Assembly (NCBI RefSeq): GCF_002778285.1
Contig: NZ_NESM01000001.1
Span: 1,010,529-1,074,528, forward strand
Reading direction: 5' to 3'
Source: Limnohabitans sp. 15K
Lineage (GTDB): Bacteria > Pseudomonadota > Gammaproteobacteria > Burkholderiales > Burkholderiaceae_C
DNA length: 64,000 nucleotides
Below are positions 8,040 through 17,053 of the stretch, piece by piece. Each line of letters begins with the position of its first letter. The first letter of the stretch is position 1. Made by a program: the position numbers and the translations under genes. A model generated the notes under the pieces. That model was not told the origin of the DNA. It saw only the letters and a list, made by a program, of their open reading frames with translations, and made no database searches.

Positions 8040-8720
8040 ATGAATACAGCCCGAGAAAAGCCCGAGCAAGGTTTGCCCGTTTTTGTGGCAGACCAGCTCA
8101 AGCAACTCATTTACAGCGGGGAGCTCAAGCCCGGTGAGCGCCTGAACGAAGCGGCCTTGGCGCTGCGCATGGGCACCAGCCGGGGTCCTGTGCGCGAAGC
8201 GATCCGCATGCTCACGGGTTTGGGCTTGGTCAAGGCGGTGCTCAACCGGGGTGTTTTTGTGCGCCAAATGTCGGTGCGTGAAATGCTGGAGCTGTACGAC
8301 CTGCGCGCCTTGGTGTTTGGTTTTGCGGCAGAACGCGCCACCGACCACCTGGCCGAAAGCCACAAAGCGCAGTTTGAGCAACTGCTCAACGCCATGGATG
8401 TGGCCTGCGAGACCGAAAACGCCAACCTTTATTACGATCTGAACCTGAAGTTTCATGCGCTGGTGCTGCTGCTGGCCAACAACCAAAGGGCCCAAGCTGC
8501 TTACGACGATTACGTCAAAGAAATGCACCTGTTCAGGCGCGAGTACTTCAATGCACCGGGCAATATGCGCCAGTCCAATGCCGAGCACCGAACTTTGTAC
8601 GAGGCCATCGCCAAAGGAGCCAAGGCCAAAGCCAAATCAACGGCAGAACGCCATGTGCTCAAAGGCCGCGAACGGCTGCTGAGCAACATGGACAGCAACA
8701 GCCCGCTGGCAGGGCTTTGA
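8040..8720 (+). CDS. GntR-family transcriptional regulator (FadR/FCD type)
   Basis: The 226-residue DNA-binding regulator has an N-terminal winged helix-turn-helix of GntR type (ELKPGERLNEAALALRMGTS, then RGPVREAIRMLTGLGLV, residues about 20-70) and an all-helical FCD-like ligand domain (LYDLRALVFGFAAERAT; later FHALVLLLANNQRA). Such proteins commonly repress adjacent catabolic operons and are released by a carboxylate or CoA-ester effector. ATG 8040 gives the normal N-terminus. It is divergent from the operon 7835-987, which it very probably controls through the dyad at 7925-7954. Confidence 0.92.
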   Translation: MNTAREKPEQGLPVFVADQLKQLIYSGELKPGERLNEAALALRMGTSRGPVREAIRMLTGLGLVKAVLNRGVFVRQMSVREMLELYDLRALVFGFAAERATDHLAESHKAQFEQLLNAMDVACETENANLYYDLNLKFHALVLLLANNQRAQAAYDDYVKEMHLFRREYFNAPGNMRQSNAEHRTLYEAIAKGAKAKAKSTAERHVLKGRERLLSNMDSNSPLAGL

Positions 8721-8792
8721 GCTGGCCATGCTCGGCCTGGTCAAATCAACCTTGAAGTGTTTTGGCTGTTTTTCACCCACTGAGGTTTGCCC

Positions 8793-9752
8793 ATGAAGAC
8801 CCCCGTATTGACTGTGTTGTTGTCTGTGTTTTTGGCTGCGCTGGCCGCCTTGGTCGCGGTGGTGGCCTGGAATTGGGCCCCAGACCGAGGGGTGGACACC
8901 CTCAAGGCACGCTGGGCAACGGCCCCCTCACACTTTGTGACCCTGCAAGGCATGCAGGTGCACTTGCGTGACGAAGGCCCGCGCGATGACCCCGAGCCCA
9001 TCGTGCTGATCCACGGCACCTCGGCCAGCCTGCACACCTGGGACGGCTGGACAGATGCGCTCAAAGGCCAACGGCGCGTGATTCGCATGGACTTGCCCGG
9101 TTTTGGCCTGACCGGCCCCGCGCCCGATGGCGACTACCGCATGACCCGTTACGCCGACTTCATCGCCGCGCTGCTGGACCAGCTGGGCGTGCGCCGTGCG
9201 GTGTTGGCAGGCAACTCTTTGGGCGGCGGTGTGGCCTGGCGCACGGCCGTGCAGAACCCCGAACGGGTCAGCCGACTGGTGCTAGTGGACGCGAGCGGCT
9301 ACCCGCTGCAATCAACCTCGGTGCCGCTGGGCTTTCGGCTGGCGCAGATCGAGTGGCTCAAGCCCGTGATGAGCAGACTCTTGCCCCGGCGCATGATCGA
9401 GTCGAGTGTGCGCAACGTCTACGCCGACCCGGACAAGGTCACACCTGAGTTGGTGGACCGTTATTACGAACTGACGCTGCGCGAGGGCAACCGCGAAAGC
9501 CTGACCCAACGCATGAAGCTGCGCGAGACCGATGCCCAGTCCGCCGGGCTGATTGCCACCATCAGGCAGCCCACACTGATTTTGTGGGGCGCACAGGACC
9601 GGCTCATCCCCGAGCCTTCAGGTCAACGCTTTCACCAAGACATCGCAGGCAGCCAATACGTGGTGTTTGACGGGCTGGGCCATGTGCCGCAAGAGGAAGA
9701 CCCACAGCGCAGCGTGGCGGAGGTGCTGAAGTTTCTGGCGTCCCAACGCTGA
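8793..9752 (+). CDS. alpha/beta-fold hydrolase, membrane-anchored or secreted
   Basis: The 319-residue alpha/beta hydrolase has an N-terminal hydrophobic anchor (residues about 5-27, VLTVLLSVFLAALAALVAVV). The oxyanion loop is HGTSAS, the nucleophile elbow GNSLGGG, the acid residue lies in GAQDRLIP and the catalytic His in GLGHVPQEEDP. It resembles haloperoxidase/epoxide hydrolase-like or esterase enzymes; the substrate is not predictable. ATG 8793 follows GAGG. The gene stands alone after the GntR gene and ends just before a strong bidirectional terminator. Confidence 0.87.
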   Translation: MKTPVLTVLLSVFLAALAALVAVVAWNWAPDRGVDTLKARWATAPSHFVTLQGMQVHLRDEGPRDDPEPIVLIHGTSASLHTWDGWTDALKGQRRVIRMDLPGFGLTGPAPDGDYRMTRYADFIAALLDQLGVRRAVLAGNSLGGGVAWRTAVQNPERVSRLVLVDASGYPLQSTSVPLGFRLAQIEWLKPVMSRLLPRRMIESSVRNVYADPDKVTPELVDRYYELTLREGNRESLTQRMKLRETDAQSAGLIATIRQPTLILWGAQDRLIPEPSGQRFHQDIAGSQYVVFDGLGHVPQEEDPQRSVAEVLKFLASQR

Positions 9753-9771
9753 CCCAGCGACTTGGTCCTAC

Positions 9772-9800
9772 AAAAAAACCGCTCCTCGGAGCGGTTTTTT
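9772..9800. terminator. bidirectional rho-independent terminator
   Basis: Thirteen-base arms: AAAAAACCGCTCC (9773-9785) pairs with GGAGCGGTTTTTT (9788-9800). Because T runs flank both sides, it can end transcription of the hydrolase (+) and ychF (-), which converge here. Confidence 0.9.
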
Positions 9801-9818
9801 GTTGGAGCCTCAGCGGGT

Positions 9819-10910
9819 TCAGGAGCTGAACAGGAAGTTCATCACATCGCCATCTTTCACGACATAGTCCTTGCCTTCGGCGCGCATCTTGCCAGCGTCT
9901 TTGGCGCCTTGCTCACCCTTGAAGCTGATGAAGTCGTCAAACGCGATGGTCTGGGCGCGGATGTAGCCTTTTTCGAAGTCGGTGTGGATCACACCAGCCG
10001 CTTGCGGGCCGGTGTCGCCCACATGGATGGTCCAGGCACGCACTTCTTTCACGCCAGCGGTGAAATAAGTTTGCAGACCCAGCAAGCCGTAAGCAGATCG
10101 GATCAGGCGGTTCAGGCCAGGCTCGTCTTGGCCCAGTTCCTTCAAGAACTCCAGGCGGTCGGCGTCGTCCATCTCGGACAACTCGGCTTCGATCTTGGCG
10201 CAAATGGCCACCACAGGCGCGTTTTGCTTGGCAGCAAAGGCCTTCAAGCGGTCGAGGAACGGGTTGTTCTCAAAGCCGTCTTCCGACACGTTGGCCACGA
10301 ACATGGCAGGCTTGGCCGTGATGAAGAAGAACTGCTTGAGTTCAGCGCGCTCTTCTTTGCTGAAGTCGATGGTGCGCACCGGCTGGGTGTCGTTCAGTGC
10401 AGCCAGGCATTTTTCCAGGATCGCCATTTGCTTGACGGCTTCTTTGTCACCGGAGCGGGCGATTTTGCTCACGCGGTGAACGGCTTTTTCGGCGGCGGCC
10501 AAGTCGGCCAGGCACAGCTCGGTCTGGATGACCTCGATGTCGGCAATCGGGTCCACCTTGTTGGCCACGTGGATCACGTTGTCGTCTTCAAAGCAGCGTA
10601 CCACGTTGACGATGGCATCGGTCTCGCGGATGTGGGCCAGAAACTTGTTGCCCAGGCCTTCACCTGTGCTCGCACCAGCGACCAGGCCGGCGATGTCCAC
10701 AAACTCGACGATGGCGGGCACGATGCGCTCGGGCGTGATGATTTCGGCCAACTGTTGCAAGCGCGTGTCAGGCACTTCAACCACGCCGGTGTTGGGCTCA
10801 ATCGTGCAAAAGGGGTAGTTCTCAGCCGCGATACCGGCTTTGGTCAGGGCGTTAAAAAGGGTGGATTTGCCCACGTTGGGCAAACCCACGATGCCGCATT
10901 TGAGGCTCAT
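9819..10910 (-). CDS. ychF: redox-responsive ATPase/GTPase YchF (Obg family, OLA1-like)
   Basis: Universal P-loop NTPase that prefers ATP and associates with ribosomes and stress responses (363 residues, standard length). G1 is GLPNVGKST at residues 8-16, switch/G3 VDIAGL follows, and the C-terminal TGS domain contains [15 protein letters not shown] and [16 protein letters not shown]. In many proteobacteria ychF follows pth; here the pth gene is not in view. ATG 10910 yields the invariant MSLKCGIVG-type start. Confidence 0.97.
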   Translation of the reverse strand: MSLKCGIVGLPNVGKSTLFNALTKAGIAAENYPFCTIEPNTGVVEVPDTRLQQLAEIITPERIVPAIVEFVDIAGLVAGASTGEGLGNKFLAHIRETDAIVNVVRCFEDDNVIHVANKVDPIADIEVIQTELCLADLAAAEKAVHRVSKIARSGDKEAVKQMAILEKCLAALNDTQPVRTIDFSKEERAELKQFFFITAKPAMFVANVSEDGFENNPFLDRLKAFAAKQNAPVVAICAKIEAELSEMDDADRLEFLKELGQDEPGLNRLIRSAYGLLGLQTYFTAGVKEVRAWTIHVGDTGPQAAGVIHTDFEKGYIRAQTIAFDDFISFKGEQGAKDAGKMRAEGKDYVVKDGDVMNFLFSS

Positions 10911-10976
10911 GGGGTTCTTTCGGGTTCATTCTGGGTCACTGCGGCATTTTAGCCGGGGGGCTTCTACAATCTTCAC

Positions 10977-12158
10977 ATGGCTAATCACCCCGACATTTGC
11001 ATCCGAGGCGCTGGCATTGTGGGCCGCACTTTGGCCTTGTTGCTGGCCCGCGAACGGCTGAACGTGGCTTTGGTCGAATCGCCCCATCCCCACACGGCAC
11101 CTGATGTTCGCGCCTATTCGCTCAACGGGGCCGCTATGGCCCTGCTGCAAGACCTGCGTTGCTGGCCCGACAGCCCTGCCGTCACACCGGTTCACCAAAT
11201 GCAAATTTGGGGAGATCACGGAGGCCGATTGAACTTCGGGGCCCGCGAACAAGGCGTGGGCGAGCTCAACTGGATGGTGGACGTGCCGGTGCTGGAAGCG
11301 CGCTTGGCCCAAGCCGTGCAGTTTCAGCCGCACATCGAGGTGGTGCAAGCGCCGGTGGCTGCGCCACTCACAGTGGTGTGCGAAGGGCGCGCCAGCCAAA
11401 CGCGGGCCGAGTTGGGTGTCGCCTTTGACATCACCCATTACGAACAACATGCCGTGGCGACACGCTTGGCCTGTGAGCGACCGCACGAAGGCATCGCTCG
11501 CCAATGGTTTGGCTGGAGCCAAGCCCCAGGTTTGTCAGAGCCGCAGGCCGAAGTGCTGGCCCTGCTGCCTGTAGGCGGTGAAGGCGGGTGCGAAGTGGCG
11601 CTGGTTTGGTCGGTGCACCCCTTGCGGGCACAAGAACTCATGGCGCTGCCCGCTCAAGCGTTCGCCTCCGAATTGGCCCAAGCCTGCGGCAACGCACTGG
11701 GCGGCATGCAGCTTTCGGCCGAACGTGCCGTATGGCCACTTCAGCTGGCGCGTGCCGAAGGCTGGATTGGCAACATGCCCGGCGCAGTCAAACAGTCGTT
11801 TGCCTTGGCGGGTGACGCCGCCCACACACTGCACCCCTTGGCGGGTCAAGGCCTGAACGTGGGCTTGGCCGATGTGGCCGAACTCGTCAAGGTGATCCGT
11901 GCCAAAGAGTTTTGGCGGCCATTGAACGACCTGAAGTTGCTGCGCCGTTACGAACGCGGCCGCCAAGCCGATGTGCAAGCCATGGGTCTGGTGACCGATG
12001 GCCTGCAGCGCCTGTTTGCTCAGCCCGGTCCGGTCTGGCAAAACCTGCGCAACTGGGGCATGCGCGGCTTTGACCGCAGTGGCCCTTTGAAACAATGGGT
12101 GACACAACACGCCATGGGCCAAAGCAGCCCTGGCCCTTCTGCCAAAGCGCAGAGCTGA
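10977..12158 (+). CDS. UbiH/UbiF/COQ6-family FAD-dependent hydroxylase
   Basis: The 393-residue class A flavoprotein monooxygenase has a Rossmann GAGIVG (residues 12-17) for FAD, and the second FAD motif GDAAHTLHPLAGQGLN near residue 285. This motif with HPLAGQG is typical of ubiquinone-pathway hydroxylases. The first Gly of the usual GxGxxG context reads IRGAGIVG. It probably hydroxylates an aromatic ring during ubiquinone synthesis (UbiH/UbiM-like), but no other ubi gene is adjacent. It is followed by the dsbC-like gene, with only 35 bp between. Confidence 0.85.
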   Translation: MANHPDICIRGAGIVGRTLALLLARERLNVALVESPHPHTAPDVRAYSLNGAAMALLQDLRCWPDSPAVTPVHQMQIWGDHGGRLNFGAREQGVGELNWMVDVPVLEARLAQAVQFQPHIEVVQAPVAAPLTVVCEGRASQTRAELGVAFDITHYEQHAVATRLACERPHEGIARQWFGWSQAPGLSEPQAEVLALLPVGGEGGCEVALVWSVHPLRAQELMALPAQAFASELAQACGNALGGMQLSAERAVWPLQLARAEGWIGNMPGAVKQSFALAGDAAHTLHPLAGQGLNVGLADVAELVKVIRAKEFWRPLNDLKLLRRYERGRQADVQAMGLVTDGLQRLFAQPGPVWQNLRNWGMRGFDRSGPLKQWVTQHAMGQSSPGPSAKAQS

Positions 12159-12193
12159 TATTTACTGCCCTCTTTGAATCCGAAAGTGCCTCG

Positions 12194-12910
12194 ATGAAGT
12201 TTGCCCTGTCAAAACTGGCCCTGTTGGTGGCCACCACCGCTTTGTCTTGGAGTGCTGTGATGGCGCAAGAGGCCACCATCCGGAAAAACCTGAGCGAACG
12301 CCTGAGCAATTTGCCCAAAATCGACGAAATCAGCAAAACGCCTATGAATGGCCTGTTTGAAGTTCGCATGGGCAATGAGGTGATGTACAGCGATGCCGAG
12401 GGCAACTTTTTGATCCAAGGGTCGCTGATCGACGTCAAACAAAAGCGCAACCTGACCGAAGAGCGCATGGAAAAGCTGTCGTCCATCCCCTTTGACCAGC
12501 TGCCCCCCAAAACGGCCTTCACCCAAGTGCGCGGCAACGGCAAACGCAAACTGGCCGTCTTTGCCGATCCCAACTGTGGCTACTGCAAACGCTTTGAAAA
12601 AGACCTGCAAAAACTGGACAACGTCACGATTTCCCACTACCTCTACCCCATCTTGGGCGAGGACTCCAAAACCAAATCCAAAAACATCTGGTGCGCCAAA
12701 GACAAGGCCAAGACTTGGAACGACTGGATGATCAACGGCACCACCCCGCCTGCCGCCAACTGCGACACCTCAGCCATCGACACCATCGTTGAATTTGGCA
12801 AAAAGCAACGCATCACAGGCACACCGATGATTTTGTTCGCCGATGGCACCCGCGTGCCCGGTGCTGTGCCCCTGGCCCAAGTCGAAAAAATGCTGGCGGA
12901 AATCAAATGA
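12194..12910 (+). CDS. dsbC: DsbC-family periplasmic thiol:disulfide isomerase
   Basis: The 238-residue secreted thioredoxin-fold protein isomerises wrong disulfides in the periplasm. The signal peptide (MKFALSKLALLVATTALSWS, ending AVMAQ) is followed by an N-terminal dimerisation domain, then the active-site CGYC at residues 128-131 within FADPNCGYCKRFE. The cis-proline region is ITGTPMILFADG. A second Cys pair (WCAKD and NCDTS) matches the structural disulfide of DsbC. ATG 12194 was preferred over 12095 because the signal peptide starts there. Its stop overlaps the next start (ATGA). Confidence 0.92.
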   Translation: MKFALSKLALLVATTALSWSAVMAQEATIRKNLSERLSNLPKIDEISKTPMNGLFEVRMGNEVMYSDAEGNFLIQGSLIDVKQKRNLTEERMEKLSSIPFDQLPPKTAFTQVRGNGKRKLAVFADPNCGYCKRFEKDLQKLDNVTISHYLYPILGEDSKTKSKNIWCAKDKAKTWNDWMINGTTPPAANCDTSAIDTIVEFGKKQRITGTPMILFADGTRVPGAVPLAQVEKMLAEIK

Positions 12911-13365
12911 TGAACACCCCTATCGCCGAAGACCCGACCTGGCATCTGATCCGTCGCCTGGGCTATGCCGGGCTGATTCCCTTTGTTTTTTTCGCGCTTT
13001 GCCTTTGGCTGGTAGGCCCTGACTTGCACCCTTATGTGGCGCTGTCGATGCAAGGTTACGGTGCGGTGATCGTGTCGTTTTTGGGCGGCATTCACTGGGG
13101 CGTGGGTTTCCGCAATGCCTTGATCACGCCCAACGCACCGCGCCTTCACTTCACATGGGGTGTGGTGCCCTCCTTGTTGGCTTGGGTGGGCGTGATGATG
13201 CCGGCTTTTGCAGGTTTGCCTTTGCTGGGCTTTGTGCTGATCGGCTGCTACGTGATGGACCGCCGCACCTGGCCCGCTGCAGGTTTGGCCCCCTGGTTGC
13301 CCATGCGTTTGCAACTGACCATCGTGGCCAGCCTGAGCTGCTTTTTAGCGGCTGGCGCCACCTGA
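12907..13365 (+). CDS. DUF3429-domain inner membrane protein
   Basis: The 152-residue protein has four to five predicted membrane segments (about residues 20-40, 45-62, 82-102, 105-118, 130-150) and the pattern GAVIVSFLGGIHWGVGF, a hallmark of the DUF3429 family. Function unknown. It is translationally coupled to the dsbC-like gene by a 4-base ATGA overlap and followed 10 bp later by the M61 peptidase gene, so the three are probably co-transcribed. Confidence 0.85.
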   Translation: MMNTPIAEDPTWHLIRRLGYAGLIPFVFFALCLWLVGPDLHPYVALSMQGYGAVIVSFLGGIHWGVGFRNALITPNAPRLHFTWGVVPSLLAWVGVMMPAFAGLPLLGFVLIGCYVMDRRTWPAAGLAPWLPMRLQLTIVASLSCFLAAGAT

Positions 13366-13375
13366 AACAACACCC

Positions 13376-15145
13376 ATGACCGCCATCCACTACACCGTAG
13401 AAGCAGCAGACCTGCACGCCCACCTGTTTCGGGTCACGCTCACCATCGCACAACCGGCAGCGCAACAAACCGTGTCGCTTCCTGTGTGGATTCCGGGCAG
13501 CTACCTGGTGCGCGAGTTTGCCAAGAACCTGCAAAACCTTCAGGCCAAACAAGGGCGCCGAGGCGTTCCCATCCAGCAGTGTGACAAATGCACATGGGAC
13601 ATCGATTGCAAACCAGACCAGCCCTTGGTGCTGAGTTACGAGGTTTATGCCTTTGACAACTCGGTGCGCACCGCCTGGCTGGACAGCCAGCGCGGGTTTT
13701 TTAATGGCACCAGCCTTTGCCTGCGCGTGCATGGACAAGAACACCTGCCGCACCAGCTGCAATTGCAAGCCGTCAAAGGCCAGCCCGATTGGCAAGCTGC
13801 CACGGGCCTCACACCCGTCAAGACTGACAAAAAAGGCTTTGGCTTGTACCAAGCTGCCGACTACGACGAGCTGGTGGACTGCCCATTCGAGTTGGGTGCG
13901 TTCTGGTCGGGCAGCTTTGTGGCCTGCGGCATTCCGCACCGCTTTGTGGTGGCGGGCGCCCTGCCCTCGTTTGATGGCGAGCGCCTGCTGGCCGACACCC
14001 AAAAAATATGCGAAGCCGAAATCCGCTTCTGGCATGGGCAAGGCCAACAGGCCGGGACCAAAGCTCCCCACCAAAATTACCTGTTCATGCTCAACGCCGT
14101 GCTCGACAGCTACGGCGGATTGGAGCACCGCAACAGCACAGCCCTGATCTGCAACCGGTCCGACTTGCCCAGGCAAACCAGCCCGTATGACAACACCCAA
14201 AAGGGCGAGGGTTACACCACGCTGCTGGGCCTGATCAGCCACGAGTACTTCCACACCTGGAACGTCAAGCAACTGCGCCCTGATGCCTTTGCCCGTTACG
14301 ACTACACCCAAGAAAACTACACACAACTGCTGTGGTTCTTTGAAGGCTTCACCAGCTATTACGACGACCTGCTGCTGCGCCGCGCGGGCCTGATCGACGA
14401 CGCCACCTACATCAAGCTGCTGGGCAAAACCATCGCCCAGGTGCAGCAAACACCCGGCCGCCATGTGCAGAGCGTGGCACAAGCCAGCTTTGACGCTTGG
14501 GTCAAGTACTACCGCCAGGACGAAAACACCCTCAATGCCACGGTGAGCTACTACACCAAGGGCTCACTCGTTGCGCTGTGCCTGGACCTGAAATTGCGCC
14601 AAGAAAACCAGACACTGGATAAAGTGATGCGTGGCCTCTGGAAGCGCTGCAAAGGTGGCCCGATGCGCGAGCAAGACCTGCTGGACGAACTGCAAAGCCT
14701 GACGGGCCGCAGCTGGGCGCTAGAAATTCAAGCTTGGGTTCACAGCACCCAAGACCTGCCGCTGCGCGACTTGCTGACGGCACACGGCGTCACCATCGAA
14801 GCCGACATCGCCACGATGCCCCAACGACTGGGCCTGCGCGTCAGCGAAGCTGGGGGCAGCGTGCAAATCAAAGGCGTGCTGCGCGGCAGCGCAGCCGAAG
14901 CCGCAGGCTTGGCATCCGGCGACGAATGGCTGGGGCTGGATGTGGGAGCCAAGGGGCAAGGCGGCAGCTGGCGACTGAGCAAGCTCGACGAACTGCCCAC
15001 CCTGATGGGCAAGGAGCACCAACTGGTGGCACTCGTCTCGCGCGACAAACGCTTGCTGCGTTTGCCGTTGAAAGTGCCAGAACAAGCCAGTGGCTGGAAA
15101 CTGGGGATGGCTGCGGGCAGGGCACAAGGCTGGCCGGCGATCTGA
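13376..15145 (+). CDS. M61-family (glycyl aminopeptidase-like) metallopeptidase with PDZ domain
   Basis: The 589-residue M61 peptidase carries the zinc motif HEYFHTWNVKQLRP at about residues 288-301 (HExxH-like; second residue Glu), the downstream FFEGFTSYYDD that supplies the third ligand Glu, and a C-terminal PDZ domain (about 480-560; IKGVLRGSAAEAAGLASGDE). No signal peptide is visible, so it is probably cytoplasmic. Family members cleave N-terminal Gly/Ala peptides; cellular role is unclear. It closes the dsbC-DUF3429-M61 group and is followed by a REP doublet. Confidence 0.9.
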   Translation: MTAIHYTVEAADLHAHLFRVTLTIAQPAAQQTVSLPVWIPGSYLVREFAKNLQNLQAKQGRRGVPIQQCDKCTWDIDCKPDQPLVLSYEVYAFDNSVRTAWLDSQRGFFNGTSLCLRVHGQEHLPHQLQLQAVKGQPDWQAATGLTPVKTDKKGFGLYQAADYDELVDCPFELGAFWSGSFVACGIPHRFVVAGALPSFDGERLLADTQKICEAEIRFWHGQGQQAGTKAPHQNYLFMLNAVLDSYGGLEHRNSTALICNRSDLPRQTSPYDNTQKGEGYTTLLGLISHEYFHTWNVKQLRPDAFARYDYTQENYTQLLWFFEGFTSYYDDLLLRRAGLIDDATYIKLLGKTIAQVQQTPGRHVQSVAQASFDAWVKYYRQDENTLNATVSYYTKGSLVALCLDLKLRQENQTLDKVMRGLWKRCKGGPMREQDLLDELQSLTGRSWALEIQAWVHSTQDLPLRDLLTAHGVTIEADIATMPQRLGLRVSEAGGSVQIKGVLRGSAAEAAGLASGDEWLGLDVGAKGQGGSWRLSKLDELPTLMGKEHQLVALVSRDKRLLRLPLKVPEQASGWKLGMAAGRAQGWPAI

Positions 15146-15150
15146 GATTG

Positions 15151-15231
15151 TGTGGGAGCCCCGCCCTCGGGGCGAAAGAGCTCGTAAAGAGGGCAGTGGT
15201 TTGCTTTCGCGGCGGGGGCGCCGCTCCCACA
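15151..15231. repeat. REP doublet (REPIN-like inverted pair)
   Basis: An 81-bp intergenic element is bounded by TGTGGGAGC (15151-15159) and its exact reverse complement GCTCCCACA (15223-15231). Each half carries a GC-rich stem followed by a GCGAAAG-type box (GGGGCGAAAG at 15170-15179 against CTTTCGC at 15204-15210). This is the architecture of inverted REP pairs mobilised by RAYT transposases. It lies between the convergent M61 and paaK genes and could also act as a transcription-ending hairpin. No second copy was recognised in the window. Confidence 0.75.
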
Positions 15232-15255
15232 AAGCACCGCTCGCCCTAACCACCG

Positions 15256-16557
15256 TCACTTCTTGCGAAGGTCGACCACCCGCTTGGCTTTGCCTTGGCT
15301 GCGCTCGACGCCGCCTTCTGCCTTGAGTTCAATCGCCACGCTCGAGCCAATAAAGACCTTGATCTCGTGCTGCAGCTGCTTGGCCGCAGCACGCGCTTCC
15401 ATGCTGTCGGGTGACACGCCGGGCTTGGTCTCGATCAGCACTTTGAGGTCGTCCATCGGGCCTTCGCGGGTCAGCACGCACTGGTAATGCGGGGCCAACT
15501 CGGCGCGCTTCAAGATCAATTCTTCGATCTGGCTGGGGAACACGTTCACGCCGCGGATGATCATCATGTCGTCGCTGCGGCCGGTGATCTTTTCCATGCG
15601 GCGCATGGTGCGGGCCGTTCCTGGCAACAGGCGCGTCAGGTCTCGCGTGCGGTAACGAATGATAGGCAGCGCTTCTTTGGTCAGGCTCGTGAAGACCAGC
15701 TCACCCATCTCACCGTCGGCCACGGGTTCACCCGTTTCGGGGTGGATGATCTCGGGGTAGAAGTGGTCTTCCCAGATGGTCGGGCCGTCCTTGGTCTCGA
15801 TGCATTCGCTGGCCACACCCGGGCCCATGACTTCGGACAGGCCGTAGATATCCACCGCGTCAATGTTCATGCGTTTTTCGATCGCCGCGCGCATGTCGTT
15901 GGTCCACGGCTCGGCACCAAAGATGCCGATGCGCAGCGATGAGGTCTTGGGATCGATGCCTTGGCGCTCAAACTCGTCGGCAATCGCCAGCATGTAGCTG
16001 GGCGTGACCATGATGATGTTGGACTTGAAATCTTGGATCAGCTGTACCTGGCGCTCGGTCTGGCCGCCACCAAAAGGCACGACCGTGAGGCCCAATTTTT
16101 CGGCGCCGTAGTGCGCGCCCATGCCGCCCGTGAACAGGCCATAACCGTAGCTCACATGCACCATGTCACCCGGCTTGGCACCGCCCGCGCGGATGCTGCG
16201 GGCCACCACGTTGGACCAGGTGTCAATGTCTTTGAGGGTGTAGCCCACCACCGTGGGTTTGCCGGTGGTGCCGCTGGACGCATGGATGCGGGCGCAGTTT
16301 TCGCGCGGCACAGCGAACATGCCAAACGGGTAGCTGTCGCGCAAGTCTGACTTGGTGGTGAAGGGGAACTTGGCGATGTCGGCCAGGCTCTTGCAATCGT
16401 CAGGGTGCACGCCTGCTGCGTCGAACTTGGCGCGGTAGACGGGCGAATTGGCATAGGCGTGCTGCAGCGTCTGCTGCAGCCGCTTGAGCTGCAGGCTGCG
16501 CAGCTCGTCGATGCTGGCCTTTTCAATCGGCTCCAGGGGGAAGACTTTTTGGCTCAT
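15256..16557 (-). CDS. paaK: phenylacetate--CoA ligase
   Basis: The 433-residue enzyme activates phenylacetate to phenylacetyl-CoA with ATP, the first step of aerobic phenylacetate degradation. ATP-binding motif SSGTTGKPTVVGYT (about residues 93-106), then YGYGLFTGG, GAEPWT, YGLSEVMGPGV and the C-terminal hinge TGRSDDMMIIRGVNVFPSQIE, all standard for PaaK. ATG 16557 has a family-typical start. It is the last of three minus-strand paa genes led by paaG. Confidence 0.96.
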   Translation of the reverse strand: MSQKVFPLEPIEKASIDELRSLQLKRLQQTLQHAYANSPVYRAKFDAAGVHPDDCKSLADIAKFPFTTKSDLRDSYPFGMFAVPRENCARIHASSGTTGKPTVVGYTLKDIDTWSNVVARSIRAGGAKPGDMVHVSYGYGLFTGGMGAHYGAEKLGLTVVPFGGGQTERQVQLIQDFKSNIIMVTPSYMLAIADEFERQGIDPKTSSLRIGIFGAEPWTNDMRAAIEKRMNIDAVDIYGLSEVMGPGVASECIETKDGPTIWEDHFYPEIIHPETGEPVADGEMGELVFTSLTKEALPIIRYRTRDLTRLLPGTARTMRRMEKITGRSDDMMIIRGVNVFPSQIEELILKRAELAPHYQCVLTREGPMDDLKVLIETKPGVSPDSMEARAAAKQLQHEIKVFIGSSVAIELKAEGGVERSQGKAKRVVDLRKK

Positions 16558-16618
16558 TCAAAACTCCACTTGATCAGGCGGGGGACAGGGCTGAAGACCT
16601 GCACCCCAATTCATTGAT

Positions 16619-17053
16619 TTATTCCGGCACCACCGAGCCCGGGATCTGCGCGCTCTTGCCACGGAACATGGCGATCACCTCACCATTTTGGTTGGTGACC
16701 TTCATGTCGTAAATGCCATGACGGCCGCTGAGCGTTTGCTCGATGCCTTCGCAGGTCAGCACATCGCCCAACTTGCCGGGCTTCAAAAATTCGATGCTGC
16801 AACCCGCCGCCACCGCGTTCTTGTTGTAGCTGTTGCAGGCAAAGGCAAAGGTTGAATCGGCCAGCGTGAAGATGAAGCCGCCGTGGCAAATCTGGTGACC
16901 GTTCAGGTGCAGTGGTTTCACCACCATGCGCATCACGGCGCGGCCGGGCTCGCAGCTCAGCAGTTCCATGCCCATGGTGTCTTTGGAGGCCACGTCCACG
17001 GCGAACATGGTTTCGCCCACCAACTGGGCCAGGGCTTGGGGGTTGTTCATCAT
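16619..17053 (-). CDS. paaI: PaaI hydroxyphenylacetyl-CoA thioesterase
   Basis: The 144-residue hotdog-fold thioesterase removes CoA from dead-end hydroxyphenylacetyl-CoA products, protecting the CoA pool. The PaaI signature HLNGHQICHGGFIFTLADS (active-site Asp in LADS, HGG hairpin) is present. Start ATGATG at 17053/17050 overlaps the paaG stop, showing translational coupling. It lies between paaG and paaK. Confidence 0.93.
   Translation of the reverse strand: MMNNPQALAQLVGETMFAVDVASKDTMGMELLSCEPGRAVMRMVVKPLHLNGHQICHGGFIFTLADSTFAFACNSYNKNAVAAGCSIEFLKPGKLGDVLTCEGIEQTLSGRHGIYDMKVTNQNGEVIAMFRGKSAQIPGSVVPE

Noticed and set aside
9762-10952. Plus-strand 396-codon frame opposite ychF
   Set aside because: Antisense shadow of a universally conserved gene; includes the terminator at its start.
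13151-14482. Minus-strand 443-codon frame opposite the M61 peptidase
   Set aside because: No family resemblance and no ribosome site; the plus-strand product has clear zinc and PDZ motifs.
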